A stretch of DNA of 64,000 nucleotides. It comes from Mesorhizobium loti (GTDB taxonomy: Bacteria; Pseudomonadota; Alphaproteobacteria; Rhizobiales; Rhizobiaceae). A model generated the notes under the pieces. That model was not told where the DNA came from. It saw only the letters and a program-made list of their open reading frames with translations, and searched no databases. Each line of letters starts with the position of its first letter. Within the stretch, counting starts at the first letter, position 1. Location of the stretch: NCBI RefSeq assembly GCF_001510895.1, contig NZ_LPWA01000110.1, positions 1 through 64,000 of the forward strand. Direction: 5' to 3'. Positions 47,602-56,431 of the stretch are shown here, in pieces. The position numbers and the translations under genes are program-made.

Positions 47602-48054
47602 TTAGAACGCCTTGCCGATGCGCGCGTCGACCGAATGGCGGTTGCCGCCGCGGATGACGAAGAAGGCGAGGATGGCCGCCCAAAGCAGGGACTTTTCCGC
47701 ACCCGAAAAGCCCTGGCCCATGGTGGCCCAGTGGAACCATACGGTGACCAGAAGCACGATCAGGCCGGCAAAGGCGGCCGGACGGGTGAGAAGGCCGATG
47801 GCGATGAGAATGCCGCCGAAGAATTCGGTGCAGGCAAGCAGCGGCGACCAGAAGGCGCCGGGATAGAAGCCCAGTCCTTCGACCATTTCCGTGGCGCCGA
47901 ACGGATTGACGATCTTCTGCGAGCCGTGAATGGCGAGAAAGACACCGGTAACGGCGCGCAGCAGGGTTTCAGCTGAATTGTTCAGCGTGGCGTAGAGGCC
48001 GCCAAGAGCCGGGACGATAAGGCGGTTTCTGGAGGTGTCGGTGCTGGCCAGCAT
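47602..48054 (-). CDS. DoxX family membrane protein
   Basis: 150 residues from ATG 48054, with AGGAGA upstream. Four membrane helices (ETLLRAVTGVFLAIHGSQKI, GAFWSPLLACTEFFGGILIAIGLLTRPAAFAGLIVLLVTVWFHWA, SLLWAAILAFFVIRGG). GSQKI and the FFGGILIAIGLLTRPAA stretch are characteristic of DoxX. Function in bacteria is mostly unknown (redox or sulfur-related in a few). Upstream frame extension to 48150 has no support. Confidence 0.87.
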   Translation of the reverse strand: MLASTDTSRNRLIVPALGGLYATLNNSAETLLRAVTGVFLAIHGSQKIVNPFGATEMVEGLGFYPGAFWSPLLACTEFFGGILIAIGLLTRPAAFAGLIVLLVTVWFHWATMGQGFSGAEKSLLWAAILAFFVIRGGNRHSVDARIGKAF

Positions 48055-48117
48055 GCGGTCTCCTTTGCTGATGATTGAGGCGGACGCCAGATCTATGAGC
48101 TCGGCGGCGCCCGCATC

Positions 48118-48138
48118 GTCAAATAGAGTAAACTTGAC
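48118..48138. promoter_or_regulatory. Possible operator upstream of the DoxX gene
   Basis: GTCAA and TTGAC flank an AT-rich 11-base spacer. Inverted repeats of this form serve HxlR, LysR or similar regulators. It lies about 65-85 bases before the DoxX start. The regulator is not identified. Confidence 0.3.
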
Positions 48139-48433
48139 AAAATTACGCATGTTTTATTGTCGTGGGCAAAGAAAACAGAAAACCCCGCCGAAGCGGGGTT
48201 TCCGGGCAGCGCGCGCGCCGAAACACGGACCAACGAGGCGGCCTGACCTGAGACGGTATCAAGGCGGCGTGAGCAAGCACGCCCGCCCCGGCCCTGACGC
48301 CCGGCGCGGCGCCGCCAACCGCAAGCCGCTACCCAAGCCACCCTCTGCGGCTTGCGATGTGGGGTGCCGGCGATGGGTCGCCGCAGGGCGGTCGTGTGAA
48401 GAAAACGCGACCTGCTGTTGTGGGCCGTCTCGA
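48139..48433. other. Intergenic region without recognised gene
   Basis: About 295 bases between the DoxX and Ldh-family genes, containing the terminator at 48180-48201 and GC-rich sequence with several short inverted repeats. No protein-coding frame looks real. Confidence 0.4.
48180..48201 (-). terminator. Rho-independent terminator after the Ldh-family operon
   Basis: AAACCCCGC and GCGGGGTTT with loop CGAA; on the minus strand it is followed by a T-rich run (ttttctgttttc). It is about 230 bases downstream of the Ldh-family stop. Confidence 0.75.
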
Positions 48434-49432
48434 TCAGGCCGAATAGCGTTCGGCAAATTCGGAAATGCGCTGGACGACCGCCTTCGGAACGTCGAAGCCG
48501 CGCGCCGTCGCCTTTTCCGCGGCTTCCGCACGGGCGCGGCCGGGAATATGCACGCCGTAGCGCCGCCGCAGCCGGTCGAGCTGGGCCTTCATGCGCCGTT
48601 CGAAATCCGGATCGAGCAGCTTGGGCTCCACGGCGAGCACGAAGAGCCCGGTTCCGGGACTGTCCGGCCCGCCGGAGAACCATGGCGCGTCGATCGACCA
48701 GTTGGCGCCGGAAATGCCGGCAGCCAGCACCTCGACCATAAGTGCGATGTTGGCGCCGCGCTGGCCGCCGAAGGCGAGCATCGCGCCCTTCATCGCCGCC
48801 GCCGGATCGGTGGTCGGATTGCCGCTGGCGTCCAGCGCCCAGCCCTCGGGGATCTTCTTGCCGTCTTCGGCCGCCTTGCGGATGTTGACGAAGGCGGTGG
48901 CGCTCGACGACTGGTCGATGATGAGTGGCGGGCCGTCGGCGGCCGGCGCGGCAAAGGACATCGGATTGGTGCAGTAGACCGGCTTGACCGAACCGGAGCC
49001 CGCAAGCACCGCCGGCCCGTTGGTGGCGGCGAAGGACACCAGGCCCTGTCCGGCCAGCCGCCCGGTGAAATAGCCGAGCGCGCCGCAGGTATAGGCGTTC
49101 TTCTGCGAGAAGATGGCGACGCCGAACAGCTTGCCGCTGGCGAGATCATCGATCGTGCGGTCGAAGCCGGTATGGGCAAGCCCGCCGCGTGCGTCGGAGA
49201 GATAGACGGCCAGCGCCGGCCTGGTGACGACCGGATCGGCATTGCCGTCGATTCGTCCGTCCTGGATCGCCTCCAGATAGTCGATGAAATGCGACAGGCC
49301 GACCGCCGACAGACCTTCCGCCTCCGCCGCGATGATCGAGGCGACCAGCGACTGTGTCGCCTCCTCGTTGGCGCCGGCGCCGAGCGCCGCCATCCGGCAT
49401 AGCCCTGTTGCCTGGTCGAGAGTGAGTTGCAT
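48434..49432 (-). CDS. Ldh/malate-dehydrogenase-type NAD(P) oxidoreductase (type 2 fold)
   Basis: 332 residues of the malate/L-lactate dehydrogenase family, which includes delta-1-piperideine/pyrroline-2-carboxylate reductases. Landmarks: EGLSAVGLSHFIDYLEAIQDGRI, GLAHTGFDRTIDDLA, FATNGPAVLAGSGSVKPVYCTNPMSFAAP, IIDQSSSATAFVNI and GGQRGANIALMVEVLA. It is 85 bases after the ABC permease gene on the same strand, with a heptamer hairpin in the gap. With the arginine-type context it could reduce a cyclic imine made from ornithine, lysine or arginine; that is inference. Confidence 0.85.
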   Translation of the reverse strand: MQLTLDQATGLCRMAALGAGANEEATQSLVASIIAAEAEGLSAVGLSHFIDYLEAIQDGRIDGNADPVVTRPALAVYLSDARGGLAHTGFDRTIDDLASGKLFGVAIFSQKNAYTCGALGYFTGRLAGQGLVSFAATNGPAVLAGSGSVKPVYCTNPMSFAAPAADGPPLIIDQSSSATAFVNIRKAAEDGKKIPEGWALDASGNPTTDPAAAMKGAMLAFGGQRGANIALMVEVLAAGISGANWSIDAPWFSGGPDSPGTGLFVLAVEPKLLDPDFERRMKAQLDRLRRRYGVHIPGRARAEAAEKATARGFDVPKAVVQRISEFAERYSA

Positions 49433-49446
49433 TGGAATTGCCCTGC

Positions 49447-49520
49447 AGCGAGTAGCGAATAGGGAATAGCGAGTAGGGGAAATAAACGAACTACTCGCTA
49501 TTCGCTACTCCTATTCGCTA
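49447..49520. repeat. Intercistronic hairpin of heptamer units, family H
   Basis: Units such as gcgagta, gcgaata and gggaata repeat from 49447, then inverted units (ctactcgc, tattcgc) close a hairpin around gaaataaacga. It spans the gap between the permease stop and the Ldh-family start, like 13264-13350. Confidence 0.8.
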
Positions 49521-50327
49521 GCCAATCTTGACCGGAATCCGCGCCTCGATCCTGCTGAATATGAGCACCAGGATGCCGGTGATCGTCATGTAGATCAGCG
49601 CCAGGAGCAGCAAGGGTTCGTAGGTGAGATAGGTGTCCTGCCGCACCTTGGAGGAGACGGCGAAGATGTCGATGACGCTGATCGTCGCCACCAGCGGTGT
49701 CGACTTCAGCTGCAGCACGGTTTCGCCGGTCAGCGTCGGCAGCGCCCGGTAGAAGGCCTGCGGCAGCCAGATGCGGCGGAAGATCTTGAAGCGGCTCATG
49801 CCGAAGGCGCGGGCCGCCTCGAGCTGCCCTTTCGGCACGCCGGCGAAAGCGCCGCGCATCACCTCGCCCTCATAGCCGGCGAAGGACAGGGTCAGCGCCA
49901 GCACGGCATAGGGCCAGGCCTGTCTGAGATATGTCCACATCCAGGACTCGCGGATCCATGGATATTGCGGGAATAGCGAACCCAGTCCGTAATAGAGCAG
50001 CCAGAGCTGCAACAAGAGCGGCGTGCCCCGGATGATGGTGCAGAAGACCTTTGCCGGCACGGCGAACCAGAATGGTCCGCCCGCCTGCGCCAGGCCGAGC
50101 GGTACGGCCAGCAGGAAGCCCAGCGCGCAGGTGACGACGAGGATCCACAGTGCCCGCCAGATGCCGAGCAGCCCCATTTCCCAATATTGCGGCAGCCAGT
50201 CCCAGCGCATGAAGAAGGCGGCGCAGAAAACCAATGCCAGCGCGATGAGGATCAGCACGATGCGGTGCGGCTTGAGCCAGAGCGAGGCACGCGCCGCGAC
50301 GTTGATTACGGCCGCCTCTCCAGCCAT
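49518..50327 (-). CDS. Polar amino acid ABC transporter permease (HisM/ArtM type)
   Basis: 269 residues from ATG 50327, which overlaps the stop of the previous permease gene (TGATG). Membrane segments HRIVLILIALALVFCAAFFM, GIWRALWILVVTCALGFLLAVPLG; the permease family motif TIIRGTPLLLQLWLLYYG and the EAA-type loop GQLEAARAFGMSRFKIFRRIWLPQAF, RALPTLTGETVLQLKSTPLVATISVIDI. Forms the membrane channel with the partner permease. Confidence 0.92.
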   Translation of the reverse strand: MAGEAAVINVAARASLWLKPHRIVLILIALALVFCAAFFMRWDWLPQYWEMGLLGIWRALWILVVTCALGFLLAVPLGLAQAGGPFWFAVPAKVFCTIIRGTPLLLQLWLLYYGLGSLFPQYPWIRESWMWTYLRQAWPYAVLALTLSFAGYEGEVMRGAFAGVPKGQLEAARAFGMSRFKIFRRIWLPQAFYRALPTLTGETVLQLKSTPLVATISVIDIFAVSSKVRQDTYLTYEPLLLLALIYMTITGILVLIFSRIEARIPVKIG

Positions 50328-51076
50328 CAGCGCGCCTCCTTGACGGAAGGCATGCCGCGCCGCGACCAGGTCTCGACCCGGCCGATGATCAGGTTGGAGA
50401 AGAGTGTCAGCGCTAGATAAAGCATACCGGCAGCGACAAAGAACAGCAGATAGGCCTTGGTGACACCTGCCGCCTGCCGCGTCGCAAGCGTCAGTTCGAA
50501 GAAGCCGACGACGGCAAGCAGCGCGGTATCTTTGGTGGCGATCAGCCAGAGATTGGCGAGGCCGGGGATGGCGAAAGGCAGCATCGCCGGCAGCGTTATG
50601 CGCCGCAGCATCAGGCCCGGCGACATGCCGTAGGCGCGGGCGGCCTCGATCTGGCCTTGCGGGATGGACAGGATGGCGCCGCGGATGACTTCGGTCGAAT
50701 AGGCGCCCTGGACGACGCCGAGCACGAAGATGCCGGCCGCCAGCCCGCTGATGTCGACGCGCTGGTAGCCCATCGCCGTCAGCACCTGATTGATGAGATC
50801 GGTGCCGGCGTAATAGAGCAAAAGGATGAGCACCAGTTCCGGCACCGCGCGCACCACCGTGGTGTAGACGGCTAAAAGGTCGCGCGCCACCGGCCCGCCA
50901 TAGAGCTTGCCCCAGGCGCCGCCGGTGCCGATCACCAGCCCGAGGCAGGTGGCGCCGACGGCGATCTCGATCGAATGCAGCAATCCGACCAGCAAGGTGC
51001 CGCCCCAGCCGGGCGGCACGGGCGACAGGAGTTCGATGATGCCGGCCGCCGAGGCCGGAAGAAAGACGTCGATCAC
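50327..51076 (-). CDS. Polar amino acid ABC transporter permease (HisQ/ArtQ type)
   Basis: About 249 residues from GTG 51076 (IDVFLPASAAGIIELLSPVPPGWGGTLLVGLLHSIEIAVG). The frame is open to 51145 but lacks a good ribosome site there. Permease signature VVRAVPELVLILLLYYAGTDLI and EAA loop GQIEAARAYGMSPGLMLRRITLPAMLPFAIPGLANLWLIATKDTALLAVVG. Overlaps the second permease gene by three bases. Part of the binding protein-permease-permease operon. Confidence 0.9.
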   Translation of the reverse strand: MIDVFLPASAAGIIELLSPVPPGWGGTLLVGLLHSIEIAVGATCLGLVIGTGGAWGKLYGGPVARDLLAVYTTVVRAVPELVLILLLYYAGTDLINQVLTAMGYQRVDISGLAAGIFVLGVVQGAYSTEVIRGAILSIPQGQIEAARAYGMSPGLMLRRITLPAMLPFAIPGLANLWLIATKDTALLAVVGFFELTLATRQAAGVTKAYLLFFVAAGMLYLALTLFSNLIIGRVETWSRRGMPSVKEAR

Positions 51077-51193
51077 TTCGCCCCCGGATTGCTGGCAACC
51101 GCTGACGGCAGTGTTCAGCGGTAGGCTGCGTGACAGATTGGGCAAGGGGCAGGGCGCCGGGCGCCATGCCCCTAATTCATGAGCGAAAAGTCG

Positions 51194-51973
51194 TCAGCCG
51201 CCGTAAATGTCGAAGTCGAAATACTTCTTCGTGATCTCGTTATACTTGCCACTGGCGCGGATCGCCTTGATGCCGGCATTGACCGTTTCCTTGAGCGCGG
51301 TGTCTTCCTTGCGCACGCCGGCGCCGATGCCCGGCCCGAGCACCTCGTCGTCCGGCGCGACCATGCCCTTCAGGTCGCAGCAGGCCTTGCCCTGGTCGCT
51401 CTTGAGGTATTCGACAAGTGCGATGGAATCGGCCTCCACCGCATCGATGCGGCCGGCGGCTAAATCCTGGTTGGCCTCATCCTGAGTCTGGTATTCCTTG
51501 ATTTCCTGCGCGCCGGTGAAGTGCTTCTTGGCGTACACCGCGTGTGTGGTCGACACCTGGACACCGAGAACCTTGCCCTTGAGGTCATCCGGCGTCGCGC
51601 CGAACTTCTGGCCCTTCGGCCCGATGATCGCCGGCAGCGTGTTGTAATACTTGTCCGAGAAGTCGATCGTCTTCTTGCGTTCGTCGGTGATCGACATCGA
51701 GGAGACGATGAGGTCGATCTTCTTGGTGGTCAGCGCCGGAATGATGCCGTCCCAGGCAACGGGCGTGATGACGCAGTCGAGCTTCTCCTCGGCGCAGACG
51801 GCGTCGATGAAGTCGATTTCCCAGCCGACCCACTTGCCCGTCGCGTCGGGCGAGGTGAACGGCGGATAAGGCTCGGCGGCGACACCGATCTTGACCTGAT
51901 CCGCCTTGGCCACGCCCATCGCGGCGACGCCGAAGAGCAGCGCCGCGGCGAATGTCTTGAGAACAGTCTTCAT
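51194..51973 (-). CDS. Periplasmic basic amino acid-binding protein of the ABC transporter
   Basis: 259 residues with signal peptide (KTVLKTFAAALLFGVAAMGVAKA). The mature part has the solute-binding type 3 signature GWEIDFIDAVCAEEKLDC, PVAWDGIIPALTTKKIDLIVSSMSITDERKKTIDFSDKYY and the C-terminal AIRASGKYNEITKKYFDFDIYG. It resembles lysine/arginine/ornithine/histidine-binding proteins. Ligand inferred: a cationic or guanidino amino acid, supported by the neighbouring hydrolase and decarboxylase genes. Confidence 0.9.
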   Translation of the reverse strand: MKTVLKTFAAALLFGVAAMGVAKADQVKIGVAAEPYPPFTSPDATGKWVGWEIDFIDAVCAEEKLDCVITPVAWDGIIPALTTKKIDLIVSSMSITDERKKTIDFSDKYYNTLPAIIGPKGQKFGATPDDLKGKVLGVQVSTTHAVYAKKHFTGAQEIKEYQTQDEANQDLAAGRIDAVEADSIALVEYLKSDQGKACCDLKGMVAPDDEVLGPGIGAGVRKEDTALKETVNAGIKAIRASGKYNEITKKYFDFDIYGG

Positions 51974-52029
51974 GTCAGGACTCCCAGTTTGTTGTTGTTC
52001 CCGGTTTTTCGCTCCGCTTGACGCCGGCC

Positions 52030-52848
52030 CTAGCCGACGTTGCGGAGGAATTGCTTGAGCCTTTCGGATTTGGGCGCGCCGAACAGCTGTTCCGGCGGTC
52101 CTTCTTCCTCGACCAGCCCGTTGTAGAGGTAGACGACATGCGTCGCGACCTCGCGGGCAAACTTCATTTCATGCGTCACCAGCACCATGGTGCGCCCCTC
52201 GCGCGCCAGGTCGCCGATCACTTTCAGCACCTCGCCGACCAGCTCCGGGTCGAGCGCCGAGGTCGGCTCGTCGAACAGCATGACGCGCGGATTGATCGCC
52301 AGCGCGCGGGCGATCGCAGCGCGCTGCTGCTGGCCGCCCGAGAGGAACGCCGGATAGACGTCGCGCTTTTCCGCCAGCCCGACGCGGGCAAGCAGCTTCT
52401 CGGCCTGGGTGATCGCCTCGTCGCGCTTGACGCCAAGCACATGCACCGGAACCTCGATGACGTTCTCGATCAGCGTCATGTGGCTCCACAGGTTGAAGTT
52501 CTGGAACACCATGCCGAGCCGGGAGCGGATGCGCTCGATCTGCTTGCGGTCGGCGGGCACCGTATGGCCGTGGCTGTCGGCCTTCAGCTTGATCTCCTCG
52601 CCATTGACGCGAATGACGCCGCTGGTCGGATTTTCCAGGCAATTGATGCAGCGCAGCAGCGTCGACTTGCCCGAGCCCGAGCCGCCGATGATGGCGATCA
52701 CCTCGCCGTCGCGCGCCGACAGCGAAACGCCCTTCAGCACATGCAGCTGGCCGAATTTCTTGTGCAGGTTCTCGACATGGATGGCTTCGGCGGCGCCGCT
52801 TTGCGCCTTGCCGGATGATGGGACGTCGGCAACTCCCGCCACGCTCAC
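52030..52848 (-). CDS. Polar amino acid ABC transporter ATPase (HisP/OccP type)
   Basis: 272 residues from GTG 52848 (GAGG upstream). Walker A GGSGSGKSTLLRCINCLE, signature LSGGQQQRAAIARALAINP, Walker B VMLFDEPTSALDPE, and the H-loop VTHEMKFAREVATHVVYLYNGLVEEEGPPEQLF. A polar amino acid transporter subunit. It precedes the binding-protein gene and is divergent from the DDAH-like gene across a 210-base gap that holds AT-rich probable promoters. Confidence 0.94.
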   Translation of the reverse strand: MSVAGVADVPSSGKAQSGAAEAIHVENLHKKFGQLHVLKGVSLSARDGEVIAIIGGSGSGKSTLLRCINCLENPTSGVIRVNGEEIKLKADSHGHTVPADRKQIERIRSRLGMVFQNFNLWSHMTLIENVIEVPVHVLGVKRDEAITQAEKLLARVGLAEKRDVYPAFLSGGQQQRAAIARALAINPRVMLFDEPTSALDPELVGEVLKVIGDLAREGRTMVLVTHEMKFAREVATHVVYLYNGLVEEEGPPEQLFGAPKSERLKQFLRNVG

Positions 52849-53058
52849 CGGGTGACCTCAACATGGTCAAAGTCGGTTCGTCGAACGTCCATCCGGCTAA
52901 TCAACATACGCTGTACTGCCTGCTCCAGACTTCAGCATGGACCCGACAGCGCGAGCCCGTCAATCCCGCCCATTACGGCACTTGCGGCCTTGTTGTGCAA
53001 GTGTATAAATAGCCTTTCATGAAATTTTCTCAATTTTTTTCAGCATAAAAGGGCATTG
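52849..53058. promoter_or_regulatory. Divergent promoter region of the guanidino-compound locus
   Basis: 210 bases between the ABC ATPase and DDAH-like genes. The part 52985-53050 is AT-rich (catgaaattttctcaatttt) and probably carries the promoter of the DDAH-like gene. A short frame at 52815-53012 has no family likeness. Confidence 0.5.
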
Positions 53059-53931
53059 ATGAGCGCTTTCGGATCACAGTCCATGGCGGCGCCGCTGCGG
53101 CGCGTGCTGATGCGGTCGGCGGCCAACGCTATGCGCGACGCCATCAGAGCTGCCTGGCACTATGGCCCGGGGTTCAACCCGGCCAAAGCTGCCTCGCAGC
53201 ACGCGGTCCTTGCTCAACTGGTGGCGGCTTCCGGCGCCGAAATCGAATGGATCGAGGACAAGGCCGACGGCCTTTCGGATTCGGTGTTCACGCACGACCC
53301 ATCGCTGATGACCGACCGCGGCGCGCTGATCCTGTCCATGGGCAAGCCATTGCGCGCCAGTGAGCCGTCGCTACATGAGGAAACCTACAGAAGACTGGGC
53401 ATTCCGATCCTCGGCCGCGTCGAGGCTCCCGGCCAGGTCGAAGGCGGTGATTGTGTATGGGTGGATGCCCGCACGCTGGCGATCGGGCGCGGCGTCCGCT
53501 CCAACCAGGAAGGCATCCAGCAGGTTTCCAACCTGCTGACGCCGCTGGGCATTTCCGTCTACGGCTTCGACCTGCCGCTGTGGCAGGGCGAAGAGGCGTG
53601 CCTGCATCTGATGTCGGTGATCAGCCCGCTGGCCGACGACCTCGCACTGGTCTATTCACCGCTTTTGCCGGCCCCGTTCTATCAGATGCTGAAGGCGCGG
53701 GGCATCCGGCTGGTCGAAGGCGACGCCGAAGAATTCGCCGCTTCCAACGGCCTCAGCCTGAACGTGCTGCCAACCAGCCCGTTCAAGGTTATTGCCGTTG
53801 CGGGCTTTCCCAAGACCAAAGCCGCGATGGAAGCCGCCGGCTGCGCGGTCGAAATCTTCGAGGCGGATGCGCTCTGCATCGCCTGCGAAGGCGGGCCGAC
53901 ATGCCTGACGCGGCCGATCCTGCGCCAATGA
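53059..53931 (+). CDS. Arginine-deiminase-superfamily hydrolase (DDAH-like)
   Basis: 290 residues. Enzymes of this group hydrolyse the guanidinium of arginine derivatives, for example dimethylarginine to citrulline and dimethylamine. Visible family motifs: DSVFTHDPSLM (residues ~73-83), the EGGD in GQVEGGDCVWVD, GRGVRSNQEGIQQV, the catalytic His in EEACLHLMSVISPL, and the catalytic Cys in CEGGPTCLTRPI near the C-terminus. The substrate (dimethylarginine, arginine, or another guanidino acid) is not decided by sequence alone. Starts at ATG 53059; overlaps the TetR gene by four bases. Confidence 0.85.
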   Translation: MSAFGSQSMAAPLRRVLMRSAANAMRDAIRAAWHYGPGFNPAKAASQHAVLAQLVAASGAEIEWIEDKADGLSDSVFTHDPSLMTDRGALILSMGKPLRASEPSLHEETYRRLGIPILGRVEAPGQVEGGDCVWVDARTLAIGRGVRSNQEGIQQVSNLLTPLGISVYGFDLPLWQGEEACLHLMSVISPLADDLALVYSPLLPAPFYQMLKARGIRLVEGDAEEFAASNGLSLNVLPTSPFKVIAVAGFPKTKAAMEAAGCAVEIFEADALCIACEGGPTCLTRPILRQ

Positions 53932-54551
53932 ATGCGCGCCGCAAGTTCCGTCGCGAGGGCGAGGAGCGGCGGCGACAGGATCTGATCGAGGCGACCTTGG
54001 ACTGCGTGGCGGAATATGGCCTGCAGGGCGCCACCTTGCGCACCATCGCACTGCGCGCCGGCGTCACCGCCGGGCTGATCCGGCACTATTTCCCCGGCAA
54101 GGAGGAATTGCTGCAGGAAGCCTATTCAGCCCTGGTTGGCCGCATGACCGAGCAGGCGAAGGCAGCATTGGTCACTGAAGATACCTCGCCGCGCCAACGC
54201 CTTGCGGCTTTCGTCACAGCCAACCTCAACGCGCCGATCATCGACGCGCGGGTGTTCTCGCTCTGGGCAACCTTCCTCGGCCGCGCCAGCGCCGATGCGA
54301 CGCTCGCCCGTGCCCACCGCGAAGGCTACCTTGGCTTTCGCAACGAGGTGGAAGCGGTCGTGGCCGAAGTGCTCGCAGCGGAACGGCGCAAGCCGGATGC
54401 AAGCCAGCTGCGCCACCATGCCATCGCGATCAATGCGATCATCGACGGGCTCTGGATCGAAGGCTGCCTGGCCGGCGAGATGTTCTCGCCCGGCGAATTG
54501 GCAGCGATTGGCATCAAGCTGTCGAGGCCGAACTCGGCCTGGCGCCGCTAG
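53928..54551 (+). CDS. TetR-family regulator (BetI-like)
   Basis: 207 residues from ATG 53928, which overlaps the DDAH-like stop (ATGA). Helix-turn-helix TLRTIALRAGVTAGLIRHYFPGKEELL (residues ~39-65) and helices of a ligand-binding core. BetI similarity lies in the RRQDLIEATLDCVAEYGLQGATL region. It probably controls the hydrolase/decarboxylase genes around it. The TAG stop is formed by the first bases of a family B repeat. Confidence 0.9.
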   Translation: MNARRKFRREGEERRRQDLIEATLDCVAEYGLQGATLRTIALRAGVTAGLIRHYFPGKEELLQEAYSALVGRMTEQAKAALVTEDTSPRQRLAAFVTANLNAPIIDARVFSLWATFLGRASADATLARAHREGYLGFRNEVEAVVAEVLAAERRKPDASQLRHHAIAINAIIDGLWIEGCLAGEMFSPGELAAIGIKLSRPNSAWRR

Positions 54552-54650
54552 AGCAATTCCAGGAAAAGTGAGAACGGTTTCCGTCCGGAATTGCGTAAGA
54601 AACATAGAGATAGGGCGGATCACTGTTTCCAATAAACAGTGATCCGCTCT
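54549..54650. repeat. Family B repeat with second perfect hairpin
   Basis: gcaattccaggaaaagtg ... ccggaattgcg followed by a perfect 14-base hairpin (gcggatcactgttt and its complement at 54615-54647, loop ccaat). It ends 16 bases before the AruI-like start codon. Confidence 0.9.
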
Positions 54651-54666
54651 CAAGGGGAGAAAACCA

Positions 54667-56247
54667 ATGACGACCGTCGGCGAAGCACTCATCACTCTGC
54701 TCGAGGCGCATGGCGTCGATACCGTCTTCGGCATTCCTGGCGTGCACACGGTCGAGCTTTATCGCGGGCTGGCGCGCTCGAAGATCCGCCATGTCACGCC
54801 GCGCCACGAGCAGGGCGCCGGCTTCATGGCCGACGGCTATGCGCGCGTCAGCGGCCGGCCGGGCGTCGCCTTCGTCATCACCGGGCCGGGCCTGACCAAC
54901 ACCATCACCGCCATGGGCCAGGCGCGCGCCGATTCCGTGCCGATGCTGGTGATCTCCGGCGTCAATGCTACCGACACACTCGGCAAGGGGCTCGGCTTCC
55001 TGCACGAACTGCCCGACCAACGCGGCATGATGGAGAAGGTGGCGCTGTTCTCTGAGCGCGTCACCGAGGCCGGGGAGTTGCCCGGTGCGCTCGCCCGTGC
55101 CTTCACCGTTTTCTCCTCGTCGCGTCCGGGCCCGGTCCATATCGAGATCCCGACCGACGTCATGGTGAAGCCTGCCGAAGGCATTGCGCCCGTTCTTAGC
55201 AACGCTGCGCCGCCCGCGCCGGCAAGCGCGGCGATCGCCGACGCTGTGAAGTTGATAAAGACGGCTCGCCGTCCACTGATCCTGGTCGGCGGCGGCGCCA
55301 AGAGGGCCGATGCGGCGCTGACGCGCTTCGCCGAAGCATTGGGCGCGCCGGTCGTCGAGACTGCCAATGCGCGCGGCCTGCTGCATGGCCATCCGCTCTG
55401 CGTGCCGGCAAGCCCCAGCCTGAAGGCGGTGCGCGTATTGATGGCGGACGCCGATCTGGTGATCGCCGCCGGCACCGAGTTCGGCCCGACCGACTATGAC
55501 GGCTATGGCGACGGCGGCTTCGTGCTGCCGCCGAATCTCATCCGCATCGACATCGGCGCCGACCAGCTCGCCCGTCGCCCGGTGACGGTCGGGATTCAAG
55601 CTGACTGTGCCGAGGCGCTTGGTGCGCTGCTGGCTGAACTGGGCTCCGCCCACGACGCCGCGAAAGACGGCGAAGCTCGCGCGGCAGCGGGGCGAGAGGC
55701 CGCATTGGCAGAGTTGAGGCCGGAGTATGTGGCGCAGGTACGTGCCGTGGAGGCGATCCGCGGTGCGCTGCCCGGTGCCATCATCGTCGGCGACTCGACG
55801 CAGCCGATCTATGCCGCCAATCTCTATTATGACCATGACCGTCCAGGCGGCTGGTTCAACGCGGCGACCGGTTTCGGCGCGCTGGGCTATGGCCCGCCGG
55901 CGGCGATCGGCGCCGCCCTTGCCATGCCCGAGGCGCCGGTCGTGTGTCTCACCGGCGATGGCGGCTTCCAGTTCACTTTGCCGGAGCTCGGTGCCGCGCT
56001 CGACGCCGGGGCTCCGGTGATCTTCGTCGTCTGGAACAATCGCGGCTATCGCGAGATCGAGACCTCGATGCTCGATGTCGGCGTCGAGCCGGTCGGCGTG
56101 TCGCCGGCGCCGCCGGATTTCTGCAAGCTGGCCGAGGCTTACGGTATAGAAGCCGAGCGGTTGACCGGCGTCGGCGGCCTCGCCGATGCCCTCAAGCGCG
56201 CGCGAGCGGCCGGCAAGCCGCGCCTCGTCGAAATCACGGTCGACTGA
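54667..56247 (+). CDS. ThDP-dependent decarboxylase (5-guanidino-2-oxopentanoate decarboxylase, AruI-like)
   Basis: 526 residues of the acetolactate synthase-type ThDP family. N-terminal FGIPGVHTVELYRGL and RHEQGAGFMADGYARVSGRPGVAFVITGPGLTN, the central VGGGAKRADAALTRFAEALGAPVVETANARG, and the ThDP/Mg motif GDGGFQFTLPELGAALDAGAPVIFVVWNN near residue 430. Related enzymes act on 5-guanidino-2-oxopentanoate, formed from arginine by transamination; the neighbouring DDAH-like hydrolase and arginine-type transporter support this reading over acetolactate synthase. AAGGGGAG precedes ATG 54667. No small subunit is present. Confidence 0.8.
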   Translation: MTTVGEALITLLEAHGVDTVFGIPGVHTVELYRGLARSKIRHVTPRHEQGAGFMADGYARVSGRPGVAFVITGPGLTNTITAMGQARADSVPMLVISGVNATDTLGKGLGFLHELPDQRGMMEKVALFSERVTEAGELPGALARAFTVFSSSRPGPVHIEIPTDVMVKPAEGIAPVLSNAAPPAPASAAIADAVKLIKTARRPLILVGGGAKRADAALTRFAEALGAPVVETANARGLLHGHPLCVPASPSLKAVRVLMADADLVIAAGTEFGPTDYDGYGDGGFVLPPNLIRIDIGADQLARRPVTVGIQADCAEALGALLAELGSAHDAAKDGEARAAAGREAALAELRPEYVAQVRAVEAIRGALPGAIIVGDSTQPIYAANLYYDHDRPGGWFNAATGFGALGYGPPAAIGAALAMPEAPVVCLTGDGGFQFTLPELGAALDAGAPVIFVVWNNRGYREIETSMLDVGVEPVGVSPAPPDFCKLAEAYGIEAERLTGVGGLADALKRARAAGKPRLVEITVD

Positions 56248-56431
56248 AGGCCTTGGCGCTTGCGAGTGAAGGCTTCGGCGCCCGCGAGCATTTGCCCGCC
56301 GCGGCAGCCTGACGCATGCAAAGACGCTGCGCCTGCCATGTCGATATTTCAATTGAGTGACAGCGCGAAAGGCGCGACGTTCCACACTGGGGCGGCATAA
56401 CCATAAGAAAAGTGACAGGAGCGGTCGAAAT

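Noticed and set aside
48055..48150. N-terminal extension of the DoxX protein
   Set aside because: ATG 48054 has a strong AGGAGA site and fits the normal DoxX length; the extension covers the possible operator.
50327..51167. Long fusion of the second permease with an upstream frame
   Set aside because: The upstream part is a wrong-frame reading of the first permease gene; the true start is ATG 50327.
52815..53012. Small 65-codon frame between the divergent genes
   Set aside because: No ribosome site, no family resemblance, and it covers the divergent promoter region.
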